A stretch of 18,352 bases of DNA from Pseudomonadota bacterium (GTDB lineage Bacteria > Pseudomonadota > Gammaproteobacteria > Pseudomonadales > Azotimanducaceae), in assembly GCA_027622495.1 (NCBI GenBank), contig JAQBYL010000026.1:1-18352 (forward strand), read 5' to 3'. The notes beneath the pieces are model-generated. The model worked only from the letters and a program-made list of their open reading frames with translations. It had not been told where the DNA came from and ran no database searches. Positions within the stretch are counted from its first letter, which is position 1. Each line of letters opens with the position of its first letter. Both the position numbers and the translations under genes were made by a program. Below are positions 7,187 through 14,964 of the stretch, piece by piece.

Positions 7187-8509
7187 ATGGCAGACTCCCC
7201 CGAAACCTCCGAAGAATACATGCGATCGTCCAACCGGCAGAACCGCGATGCCTGGTCCATTGATGTAAACCAGGATCCGTGGGAGATCCCGCTGGAAAAA
7301 CTCAACCCTGCGCACCCGGATCTGTTCGAAGCGCGCACGGTAATGCCGTACTTCGAGCGACTGCGGGCGGAGTCGCCGGTAAACAAAACCGAAGAAAGCC
7401 AGTTTGGACCGTACTGGTCGATCACCCGGTTTGATGACTGCAAGTTTGTCGACACCCATGAAAAGCACTTTTCGTCAGACATCGTTAATGGCGGCATACG
7501 GCTCGGAGGTCAGGCGAATCCCGACACCGACACGCCGTTTCATCTGCCCATGTTCATCATGCAGGATCCGCCAAAACACGATGAGCAGCGCATGGTGGTG
7601 GCGCCGAAGTTTTCACCCCGCTACCTCACAGAACTGGAAGACCTCATCCGTGTGCGGGCCGGGTTGATCCTGGACGGTCTGCCGATCGGTGAAGAGTTCA
7701 ACTGGGTTCGCTCTGTGTCGGTTGAATTGACAGGTCAGATGCTGGCGACACTGTTCGACATCCCCCAGGAAGACCGGCATAAGGTGATCTACTGGTCAGA
7801 TACGGTTGAGCGCCTGGGCGATCCTGATTATTTCGAGACCCCGGAACAGGGCTTTGCCGAGCTGTGGAAATGCTGGGAATATTTTGACGCCGTCTGGAAG
7901 GAACGCGAGGGTCAGAGTGAGCCCGGTACCGATCTGATCTCGATGCTGGTGCACGGCGAAAGCACCCGTAACATGCCACCCAACGAATACCTGGGGAATA
8001 TCCTGCTGCTGATTGTTGGTGGTAACGACACTACCCGGAATTCCATATCGGGTGGCGTTCTTGCGCTTAATGAACACCCCGACCAGTACGCCAAGCTTAA
8101 TCGTCAGCCGTCCCTGATACCGAATATGGTTTCGGAAATCATCCGCTGGCAGTCGCCGGTGGCCCACATGGCCCGCACTGCCATGGAGGATGTGACATTA
8201 AGCGGCAAAAACATCAGGAAAGGCGACAAGGTGGTGATGTGGTATCTGTCGGGGAATCGTGACGAACAGGCGATTCCTGACGCAGGCCGGTTCCTGATCG
8301 ATCGTAACAATGCACGCGCGCATCTGTCCTTTGGTTTTGGTGTGCACCGCTGTGTAGGCAATCGGCTGGCGGAAATGCAGCTCAAGATCATCTGGGAAGA
8401 AATTCTGAAACGGTTCAAACGTGTGGAGGTGGTTGGCGAGCCCCGCTATCTGCGGTCGAGTTTTATCAACGGCATTACCGATCTGCCGGTGATCGTGCAT
8501 CGAGCGTAA
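7187..8509 (+). CDS. Cytochrome P450, CYP153-like alkane/fatty-acid hydroxylase
   Basis: This soluble 440-residue P450 has no membrane segment. It carries the I-helix oxygen-activation motif GGNDTT (278-283, in LLLIVGGNDTTRNSISGG), the K-helix EIIR (317-320) and the haem-thiolate loop FGFGVHRCVGN, with Cys389 as ligand. The stretches KGDKVVMWYLSGNRDE, HLSFGFGVHRC, LAEMQLKIIWEEILKRF and EVVGEP resemble CYP153 enzymes, which hydroxylate terminal carbons of medium-chain alkanes and related substrates. Exact family and substrate are inferred from memory of those motifs. CYP153 enzymes need a ferredoxin and a reductase, and neither is encoded in the window. The start ATG at 7187 has AAAGGAAG just upstream. 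The stop lies four bases before the amidohydrolase start, so it heads the accessory gene train. A -10-like TATATT at 7147-7152 has no convincing -35. Confidence 0.88.
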   Translation: MADSPETSEEYMRSSNRQNRDAWSIDVNQDPWEIPLEKLNPAHPDLFEARTVMPYFERLRAESPVNKTEESQFGPYWSITRFDDCKFVDTHEKHFSSDIVNGGIRLGGQANPDTDTPFHLPMFIMQDPPKHDEQRMVVAPKFSPRYLTELEDLIRVRAGLILDGLPIGEEFNWVRSVSVELTGQMLATLFDIPQEDRHKVIYWSDTVERLGDPDYFETPEQGFAELWKCWEYFDAVWKEREGQSEPGTDLISMLVHGESTRNMPPNEYLGNILLLIVGGNDTTRNSISGGVLALNEHPDQYAKLNRQPSLIPNMVSEIIRWQSPVAHMARTAMEDVTLSGKNIRKGDKVVMWYLSGNRDEQAIPDAGRFLIDRNNARAHLSFGFGVHRCVGNRLAEMQLKIIWEEILKRFKRVEVVGEPRYLRSSFINGITDLPVIVHRA

Positions 8510-8513
8510 ACCA

Positions 8514-10169
8514 TTGAGCATTACTATTTATCAGGCAGCACAAGTGCTGACCATGAACCCGTCTAACCCATCGGGCACTCATGTCGCGGTCAGGAATGGA
8601 TTAATCCTCGGTGTCGGGAGTCTTGAAGAAGTCGCCGTCTGGGGTGAATACACGCTCGATAACAGGTTTAAGAACCACGTCATCTGCCCGGGCTTTGTGG
8701 AGGCACATGCCCATGTCATGGAAGGGGCCAGTGGCCTGATGCCTTACATGGGGTATTTTGATCGACGTCTGCCAGATGGTTCCACTGCAGTTGGGATCAG
8801 AAGCTATGCTGATCTGATCGCTGCGTTGAAGATTGCCGATGCAGCGCTGGATGATCCTGACGAGCCGCTGGTAGCGAGGGGTTTTGATCCCATCTATTTT
8901 GCCGACGACCACCCGCGTCTGAGTCGTGATGATCTCGACCTGGTGTCGCTGAGCCGCCCGATCTTTCTGCATCACGCAAGTGGTCATCTGGCCACGGTCA
9001 ATACTGCCATGCTTGATCGCGACGGTGTGAATGACAATCTGAACGTTGAGGGTCTGGGTCGCGATGTTGACGGGCGATTGAACGGAGAACTGCGCGAACC
9101 TCCGGCCATGGCCCTCTGCGCGACGGGTTATCGTGCTGTGATGCGCCGCAATCAGACCGAAGAAGCGCTGGTCCAGTTCGGTCAGGCTGCGTGTAACGAG
9201 GGGATTACCACGGTTACTGACCTGGCCGGATCAGTAATCCTGAATCCAAAATCGCTGGATATGTGGAAGCGGGTTGTTAATGCGCCTGCGTTTCCAGCAC
9301 GCATCGTGATGTACAACATACCGGCGATGCCAGGTGCGGATGCTGACTTCGAAGCGGCGGCAGAACGGTTTGTGGAATTGCGCAAAGAAGAGAGCGCCAA
9401 ACTCCGGTTTCCGGGCGTGAAGTTCATTCTGGACGGATCCATCCAGGGTTGGACCGCCATGCTCAACGAACCCGGTTACCTGACCGGCGAAGACCACGGC
9501 CAGTTGCTCACGGTGCCGGAGCAGTTGCGCAACTGGATCGAGCCGTTTCACCGGGCCAGTCTCAATGTGCACATGCATTGCAACGGTAACCAGACCGAAG
9601 ATCTCGCCATCGAGACCATAGAAGCCATTCTGCGCGACGATCCCTGGCTCGACCATCGTCACACCATCACCCATGCGCAGCTGACCACGCAAGCGCAGCT
9701 CCGGAAAATGGCCAGGCTCGGCATCTGCGCGAATTTCTTTGCCAATCATCTGTGGTACTGGGGTGATCAGCACTATGAACGCACAGTCGGTCCGGAGCGT
9801 GCGAATGGCCTGGAGCCATGTGCGTCAGCCCGTCGAGAGGGTGTGCGCTTTTCGCTGCATTCGGACGCCGGGGTCACACCGCTCGGGCACCTGCACACCA
9901 TGTGGTGTGCGGTTAATCGGCTCACGCCGAAGGGCCGAGTCCTCGGTGAGGCTGAAAAAATTTCTGCCGCTGATGCGCTTGAAGCAGTCACCATCGGGGC
10001 GGCCTATCAGCTGCACATGGACCACGAGATCGGTTCACTCGAGGCGGGTAAACGGGCCGACTTCGCCATCCTTGAAGAATCGCCTCTGGATGTAGCACCC
10101 ATCCGTATTCGCGATATCCGCGTCTGGGGTACCGTTGTTGGTGGTGTCGTTTATCAGGCACTTTCTTAA
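8514..10169 (+). CDS. Amidohydrolase family protein (amidohydrolase_3/YtcJ type)
   Basis: This 551-residue member of the metal-dependent amidohydrolase superfamily has a small N-terminal beta segment (TIYQAAQVLTMNP...VAVRNGLILGVG), a TIM barrel and a C-terminal return to the beta domain (SLEAGKRADFAIL). Likely metal ligands are His65 and His67 (EAHAHVMEG), a possible carboxylated Lys303 (GVKFILDGS), His355 (VHMHCNGN), His387 (HTITHAQL) and Asp451 (LHSDAG). HHASGHLATVN near 153-163 is typical of the family. Where relatives usually read H-x-x-GD, this protein has HCNGN. Substrate class (amide, imide, N-formyl or other) cannot be assigned. No signal peptide is seen, so it is likely cytoplasmic. 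The only start in frame is TTG at 8514, four bases after the P450 stop, with no clear ribosome site. This suggests coupling. Confidence 0.9.
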   Translation: MSITIYQAAQVLTMNPSNPSGTHVAVRNGLILGVGSLEEVAVWGEYTLDNRFKNHVICPGFVEAHAHVMEGASGLMPYMGYFDRRLPDGSTAVGIRSYADLIAALKIADAALDDPDEPLVARGFDPIYFADDHPRLSRDDLDLVSLSRPIFLHHASGHLATVNTAMLDRDGVNDNLNVEGLGRDVDGRLNGELREPPAMALCATGYRAVMRRNQTEEALVQFGQAACNEGITTVTDLAGSVILNPKSLDMWKRVVNAPAFPARIVMYNIPAMPGADADFEAAAERFVELRKEESAKLRFPGVKFILDGSIQGWTAMLNEPGYLTGEDHGQLLTVPEQLRNWIEPFHRASLNVHMHCNGNQTEDLAIETIEAILRDDPWLDHRHTITHAQLTTQAQLRKMARLGICANFFANHLWYWGDQHYERTVGPERANGLEPCASARREGVRFSLHSDAGVTPLGHLHTMWCAVNRLTPKGRVLGEAEKISAADALEAVTIGAAYQLHMDHEIGSLEAGKRADFAILEESPLDVAPIRIRDIRVWGTVVGGVVYQALS

Positions 10170-10170
10170 A

Positions 10171-11112
10171 TTGACCGCAGATCTCACGCGATCGGTCCCG
10201 TTTACGGTCATCGGTGGTTACCTTGGCGCTGGTAAGACCACGCTGATCAACCATCTGTTAAAACACGCAGACGCAGCACGGCTGGGTCTGATCGTTAACG
10301 ACTTTGGTGCCATCAACATCGATGCTGATCTGATCGAAAGTGCCGATGATCGCAAGATCAGCCTGACCAATGGCTGTGTGTGCTGTGGTCTGTCGAGCGG
10401 CATCGAAGATGCGCTGGATGAAATTCTCGCAACCGGCCCGGATCATATTCTGCTGGAGGCGAGTGGTGTTGCAGATGTGGCGGTACTGACCCGCTACGGC
10501 TATCTACAGGGTCTCAGGCCTAACGGCCTGATCGTTCTGGCCGATGCTGAAACGGTGCGCAGAAAGGCCGACGACAAATACGTAGCCCAGAGCGTTCGTC
10601 GCCAGTTCAAAGCGGCAGACCTGATCATTTTGAACAAGATTGACCTGGTTGAAGGTGATCTGGACGCGCTCGCTGAATGGCTGCGCGACCTGGCGCCGCA
10701 GGCGAGTGTGGTGCCAACGTCGCGATGTAATCTTCCGGTTGAGCTGGTCCTGGGGGCGCGCACGGAAAGCGAGATTTCGAAGCCCACGGTATCTGACGAT
10801 CCTGACCATCGGCACGCAAGTTACATCAGCTGGTCATATGAGACGGGCCAGGTCACCACCTTGGGTAACCTGCAGGCTTTTCTCGATGCTCTGCCGTTTC
10901 AGGTCCTGCGTCTAAAAGGGTATGTTTGTCTGAACGATGGCACCCGGAAGCTGGTGCAACGGGTTGGAGTACGCACTCAGATCATTGATGCAGGTGCATC
11001 AGCTGGCCAGACGACGAGGCTTGTGGCTCTGGGGTTGCAGGCGCAGATCAAGCCTTCAGACCTGGACAGACTTGCACACAAATATCTTAAGGATGAGCCA
11101 TGTTCAATCTAA
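10171..11112 (+). CDS. CobW/COG0523 family G3E GTPase, putative metal chaperone
   Basis: These cytoplasmic GTPases deliver metals such as zinc, cobalt or iron to target enzymes. The protein shows Walker A GYLGAGKTT (16-24), the metal-binding CVCC (Cys69, Cys71, Cys72, in NGCVCCGL), LLEASG in the switch region, and the guanine-specificity motif NKID (155-158). A CobW C-terminal domain follows from about 217 (SYISWSYETGQV... RLKGYVCLNDG). A short DHRH histidine segment (212-215) lies at the domain junction. The usual proline after ExSG is not present (EASGVADV). The start is placed at TTG 10171, one base after the amidohydrolase stop, giving 313 residues. GTG at 10144 or 10141 or TTG at 10135 would overlap the upstream gene. 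Adjacency suggests the amidohydrolase as client; this is an inference. The subfamily is not assigned. Confidence 0.88.
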   Translation: MTADLTRSVPFTVIGGYLGAGKTTLINHLLKHADAARLGLIVNDFGAINIDADLIESADDRKISLTNGCVCCGLSSGIEDALDEILATGPDHILLEASGVADVAVLTRYGYLQGLRPNGLIVLADAETVRRKADDKYVAQSVRRQFKAADLIILNKIDLVEGDLDALAEWLRDLAPQASVVPTSRCNLPVELVLGARTESEISKPTVSDDPDHRHASYISWSYETGQVTTLGNLQAFLDALPFQVLRLKGYVCLNDGTRKLVQRVGVRTQIIDAGASAGQTTRLVALGLQAQIKPSDLDRLAHKYLKDEPCSI

Positions 11113-11621
11113 ATCGAGTTGTTGTGTTGTCTGCTTTGTCAGGCACGGTAGCCCTGTTTGTTCTGGCAGGTTGCGATCAAGGGGAGCAATCAGTTAAGCC
11201 GGGGGAAACCCCTGCGGTTGAGTCATCAGGCAGCCCCATCGCGGCCAGTATCGAACCGCAGACCGCGCAGACAGATGAGGCATCAATGACTTTGTTTGGA
11301 ACAAAATGGCTGCTCCGGGAAGTTAATGGTGAGACGGTCACCTTCGCCGAAGGGCAGAAGGTCGCATTCATTACGTTTATGGAAGAAGAGGGCAGAATCC
11401 ACGGCTTTGGCGGGTGCAATGTTTTTAATGGGTCCTTCGAAATCCACGGTGAGCAATTCACCTTTGGTCCCATGATGAGCACGATGATGGCCTGTGGTGA
11501 GGACGATATCGAACCGCGATATCTGCAGGCGCTGGAACAAGCAGAACGCTTTGTTGTGCAGGGCTCTGATCTGATTGGTTACAGGCAGACAGAACCGGTG
11601 CTGGTTTTCTCATCCATATAG
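11100..11621 (+). CDS. META-domain lipoprotein (HslJ-like)
   Basis: This 173-residue predicted lipoprotein has an N-terminal hydrophobic signal ending in lipobox LAGC (lipidation at Cys25). A low-complexity Ser/Glu/Ala linker to about residue 60 follows, then one META domain (about 64-170). Family hallmarks are TKWLLREVNGETV, the glycine-rich GRIHGFGGCNVFNGSFE and MSTMMACGE. The last two hold cysteines often found paired in HslJ/META proteins. META domains occur in heat-inducible or secreted proteins of unclear function (E. coli HslJ affects novobiocin resistance), so no reaction is assigned. The ATG lies 13 bases inside the end of the GTPase gene, with AAGGA six bases upstream, so the two are probably co-translated. 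The MFS gene follows 23 bases later. Confidence 0.85.
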   Translation: MFNLNRVVVLSALSGTVALFVLAGCDQGEQSVKPGETPAVESSGSPIAASIEPQTAQTDEASMTLFGTKWLLREVNGETVTFAEGQKVAFITFMEEEGRIHGFGGCNVFNGSFEIHGEQFTFGPMMSTMMACGEDDIEPRYLQALEQAERFVVQGSDLIGYRQTEPVLVFSSI

Positions 11622-11644
11622 ACTCATACATATAGAGAGGCGGA

Positions 11645-12964
11645 ATGAACGATAACGAAAAAATATCTTCAGGTAGCTATTTGTTTCTGGGTTTTCTGAC
11701 GCTGCTCAACGTCATGAACTTTGTTGACCGCCAGTTGCTTGCAAGCTTTGCTAATTTCATCGTTCCTGACCTGGGTTTGTCGAACACGCAGTTCGGCTTG
11801 TTGACGGGTTTGTTTTTCCTGTTCTTTTACTCCGCGGCGGGTCTGTTTATGGGCGTGCTTGCCGATACGGTCAACCGAACCCGGCTGATTGCTTTTGGTC
11901 TGGCGGCCTGGAGTATTCTCACGGCGCTGTCTGGTGCCGCACGTGGATTTGTGTCTATGGCGATACCGCGGATGTTCATTGGTGTGGGTGAGTCGATCAT
12001 GACACCCACATCAATGTCGCTTCTTGCCGATCGTTTTCCAAGCAACCGGTTAGGCTTTGCCTCCGGGTTTTACTATATGGGCGTGCCGATTGGTGTTGGG
12101 GCAAGCCTGCTCGTGGTGGGTTATCTCGGTCCGGCAATTGGCTGGCGGAACTGCTTTTATCTGCTGGGGAGCCTCGGTGTGGTTTTTGCCGTGGTCATGC
12201 TGTTCATGCGTGAGACGCCGCGGCAACATCTCAAAGATGTGGCCGCGCCACCCCCCCGGCAGACTTTCAGGGAGATCATTGCAACCCTGCTTGCAGCACT
12301 CAAAGCATCACCGGCATTAAGCATGACGATTGGTGGCGGCGTGGCATTTCACTTCATTCTCGGTGCGGCCACCTTCGATCAGCTCTGGTATGTGCAGGAA
12401 CGAGGTTTCGATCGTGCTGAAATTGCTCAGATCACCGGCTGGATAGGCATTTCAGCCGGCATTCTGGGGAATCTGTTCGGTGGCATCGGGGGCGACTGGT
12501 TTCTGAAAAGGACCGGGATCGGAAGACCGATGTTTCTGTTCTGGATCATGCTGGTTTTAGCGCCCGTGAACGTTGTCTACCGGCTGGTTGATCCCGATAC
12601 AGCCTGGTTCTGGGTCGGTGTTTTCGTAGGATTTTTTCAACTGGGGTGTTTTTACGGCCCGACTTTTTCAACCGTTCAGGAACTGGTGCCGCCTGAGATC
12701 CGGGCAACTGTTGTGGCGTTCTACATCCTTCTGCTCAATATGGGCGGTGTGGCGATCGGCGTGAGTGCTGCAGGTGTTTACGTCGACTGGTTGATCGGCC
12801 AGGGCGCAGATCAACCCTATACCACCGCACTGTTGTGGTTCACGGCGATCTCGTTTTCTGCGATACCGTTGTTTTATTTTGCCGGACGGCGCTACGACAC
12901 GGACCGGGCGCGTCTTTTCAACAAACTAAAGGCCGCGGAGGATGCCGGTGGCGCAAGCACCTGA
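11645..12964 (+). CDS. MFS transporter, Spinster-like
   Basis: This 439-residue inner-membrane protein has about twelve hydrophobic helices in two halves separated by a polar loop (around residues 190-215, MRETPRQHLKDVAAPPPRQ). NFVDRQLLASF in helix 1 and the motif-A variant GVLADTVNRTRLI between helices 2 and 3 match the Spinster-like group of the major facilitator superfamily. Helix 4/5 contains GVGESIMTPTSMSLLADRFP. Spinster-like carriers in proteobacteria often accompany catabolic genes for hydrophobic or aromatic compounds, but the cargo here is unknown. The ATG at 11645 has GAGAGG at 11635-11640. It is the last gene of the plus-strand accessory train and converges on the CoA-transferase gene with only four bases between the stops, leaving no room for a separate terminator. 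Confidence 0.9.
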   Translation: MNDNEKISSGSYLFLGFLTLLNVMNFVDRQLLASFANFIVPDLGLSNTQFGLLTGLFFLFFYSAAGLFMGVLADTVNRTRLIAFGLAAWSILTALSGAARGFVSMAIPRMFIGVGESIMTPTSMSLLADRFPSNRLGFASGFYYMGVPIGVGASLLVVGYLGPAIGWRNCFYLLGSLGVVFAVVMLFMRETPRQHLKDVAAPPPRQTFREIIATLLAALKASPALSMTIGGGVAFHFILGAATFDQLWYVQERGFDRAEIAQITGWIGISAGILGNLFGGIGGDWFLKRTGIGRPMFLFWIMLVLAPVNVVYRLVDPDTAWFWVGVFVGFFQLGCFYGPTFSTVQELVPPEIRATVVAFYILLLNMGGVAIGVSAAGVYVDWLIGQGADQPYTTALLWFTAISFSAIPLFYFAGRRYDTDRARLFNKLKAAEDAGGAST

Positions 12965-12968
12965 CCTG

Positions 12969-14384
12969 TCATGTGTCCAGTGCCGCAGGATGACTGCCGA
13001 GGGCGACCGGTGGTAGATCCCAGCCGACCGGGGCATTGCTGAGCTGAACCGGGGGATGCAGGTAGTCCACTGAACCCCACTGTGTATTCATGGTCGATCG
13101 CATCAACCCCAGATCATCGTCGACGATGGGGGCGGCATCGATCGACTTGCGATAACCAAGTGATCGATACCATTGTGCGGTTCGCGTGAGCGACACTCTT
13201 ACCCAGTAACTGCCGCCGATTTCCTGGCGACGGGCAAGCGCTACCATGGCACCGTAGGCAGCCAGGTAACCGGTCGAATAATCAGTGACGGCAGCAGGTT
13301 GCAGCTCAGGTGGACCCTTGCGATCACCCCCATGGGTTATGGCCATGCCCGATACGGTCTGGGCGAGTTGTTCCCAGCCTGGTCTGGTTCGCCATCCGCC
13401 TTCGTGGCCATAGCAGTTGATCGACACATAAACGATCCCCGGTTTGATCCGCGCAACATCGAAGGGGCTGAAACCCAGACGGTCCATGGCGCCGGATCGG
13501 TAGCCCTGCGAAAACACGTCAGTGGACGCGAGCGCGTTTTTCAAACGGGCTGCGTCATCGGCCCGACTCAGATCGAGCCAGGTTGACTGCTTACCAAAAC
13601 CGGTGTCAGCGACAAACAGAGGTATCGAAGGCAGGTGCTCCGCACCGATGCGCACAACACTCGCGCCATAGGAAGCCAGTGTGCGGGCGCAGGTGGGGCC
13701 GGCGAGAATGCGGGTCAGATCAAGAACCCGCACGGTACTTAAGGGGCGATCCGGTTTGCGGCTCAATTCAACCGGCGAACCCTCGCCGATCTGCACAATG
13801 TCTACCACCGGTCGCGATGCCAGCAGTTTACCGGCGACGGATGAATCCCATTCTTCTGCCGATCTTGCCATCGCCGAACACAAACCCCGGTTGGCAATTT
13901 CGTTTTCCAGTTCTGCACCATTCCAGTTGGCGACCGCTTGCGGAATGCGCTGCGGCTCATCCACCCCAAGCAGATCCGTGAGGCCGCGCACGTTATGTTC
14001 AAAAGCCGGATGCATGAACATGAAGCGACCGTCCTTCGTCGGATAAAAACCTGGCGGGAAAGACAGGGTGCGGGCACCGATTGCCAGATGAGCGGCCCGG
14101 ACTTCGTCGTGGAAGTTCAAATAGGCAAAACTCATCAGTGATGCTTCGGCATGACGGGTGCGCAGACTGATGTTGCTGGCCGAGCCGCCGCGGCTGCGCA
14201 TCAGCGCATCGGCTGCGATGGCACCGGCGCCGAGCGCGGCACTCGCCCCTTCCGCGGCATAAAAGCGGGTATCCAGCGCGAGGGGTTCGCAAGGTCCTGC
14301 GTTGGCCTCACCTTCAAGACCCGCCAGGTCAAGCAGGCCGTTGAGAGCGCTGTGATAAACCCCGTGGTCAGCCAGTGTTGCCAT
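12969..14384 (-). CDS. Family III (CaiB/BaiF) CoA-transferase with rearranged domain order
   Basis: Family III CoA-transferases move CoA between acids, acting as soluble, intertwined dimers. In this 471-residue protein the classical N-terminal signature is internal: VRVLDLTRILAGPTCARTL at 218-236, then STWLDLSRADDAARLKNAL, GYRSGAMDRLGF and VTDYSTGYLAAYGAMVAL. Asp368 is the likely nucleophile. The region before it (about 70-205) resembles the middle and C-terminal parts of a normal CaiB protein (NISLRTRHAEASLMSFAYL, FYPTKDGRFMFM, SAEEWDSSVAGKLLASRPVV). The end, PPVQLSNAPVGWDLPPVALGSHPAAL, looks like the normal C-terminus. The ATG at 14384 has AAAGGAAA upstream; a longer in-frame start at 14429 would overlap the cytochrome gene. 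It follows that gene by 28 bases. The substrate is unknown. Confidence 0.85.
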   Translation of the reverse strand: MATLADHGVYHSALNGLLDLAGLEGEANAGPCEPLALDTRFYAAEGASAALGAGAIAADALMRSRGGSASNISLRTRHAEASLMSFAYLNFHDEVRAAHLAIGARTLSFPPGFYPTKDGRFMFMHPAFEHNVRGLTDLLGVDEPQRIPQAVANWNGAELENEIANRGLCSAMARSAEEWDSSVAGKLLASRPVVDIVQIGEGSPVELSRKPDRPLSTVRVLDLTRILAGPTCARTLASYGASVVRIGAEHLPSIPLFVADTGFGKQSTWLDLSRADDAARLKNALASTDVFSQGYRSGAMDRLGFSPFDVARIKPGIVYVSINCYGHEGGWRTRPGWEQLAQTVSGMAITHGGDRKGPPELQPAAVTDYSTGYLAAYGAMVALARRQEIGGSYWVRVSLTRTAQWYRSLGYRKSIDAAPIVDDDLGLMRSTMNTQWGSVDYLHPPVQLSNAPVGWDLPPVALGSHPAALDT

Positions 14385-14412
14385 CAGTTTTCCTTTTGCA
14401 GGTCTGTGGTGA

Positions 14413-14964
14413 TCAGTCGGCAGACACACCTGCCGCCCAGACGAAGTTATTCCGATTAGGCATCTGAATATGGTTCAGGTTGGTTTCGTTGAGCGTTTGG
14501 TCGCGATCAACGATCCCGTTCAGAAACAGCAGATAGGCGGTCACTGCATAGAGCTGATCGGGACTCAGGCTTCCAGGGCTGGCATACGGCATTGCGCGCC
14601 TGACGTAGTCAAACACTGTGGTGGCATACGGCCAGTAGCTGCCGATGGTTTTGACCGGCGCACCAGAAGACAGTGAGCCGTGACCACCGCTGAGGCGATC
14701 ATTGAGGTTGCCTTGGCCTTCAACCCCGTGACAGGCCGCGCACTGAACTGCATAGATCGTCTGGCCCTGGGCCGCGCTACCGGATCCAGGGGGCAGGCCG
14801 GTTCCGTCAGGCAGCACGGTGAGATTCATTTCCGCGATCTCAGCCGGACTCAACTCCACACCGAGGTTTGGCTGTTCAGCCGACCATGCGAGCGCCGTTG
14901 TCGTCGCGGCACTGAGCGCAACTGCAAAAGACATTGCTCTGTATGCACCGTTAGACATAAACAT
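14413..14964 (-). CDS. Monohaem cytochrome c, probable electron acceptor of the adjacent SoxC-like dehydrogenase
   Basis: This 183-residue exported protein has a signal peptide ending around ALAWSA. It carries one c-type haem site, CAACH (Cys75, Cys78, His79), and a likely axial Met125 in RRAMPYASPG. DYVRRAMPYASPGSLSPDQLYAVTAYLLFLNGIV resembles the haem domain of SoxD and of sulfite dehydrogenase cytochrome subunits. The ATG at 14964 overlaps the soxC stop, and GAGG lies six bases upstream; an ATG at 14958 is also possible. Coupled translation supports a partnership in which the periplasmic molybdenum enzyme reduces this cytochrome. It lacks the second haem domain found in Paracoccus SoxD, which makes it closer in size to SorB-type subunits. 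I do not assign a symbol. Confidence 0.88.
   Translation of the reverse strand: MFMSNGAYRAMSFAVALSAATTTALAWSAEQPNLGVELSPAEIAEMNLTVLPDGTGLPPGSGSAAQGQTIYAVQCAACHGVEGQGNLNDRLSGGHGSLSSGAPVKTIGSYWPYATTVFDYVRRAMPYASPGSLSPDQLYAVTAYLLFLNGIVDRDQTLNETNLNHIQMPNRNNFVWAAGVSAD

Noticed and set aside
9231..9773. Minus-strand open frame (180 codons) opposite the amidohydrolase
   Set aside because: It is a shadow frame with no domain signature; the plus-strand gene carries all metal-binding motifs.
11615..11636. Eight-base direct repeat CATATAGA between the META and MFS genes
   Set aside because: It is short, AT-rich and overlaps the stop codon; it is likely chance.
13173..14046. Several plus-strand frames opposite the CoA-transferase
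   Set aside because: The frames overlap one another, lack motifs and are antisense to a conserved protein.
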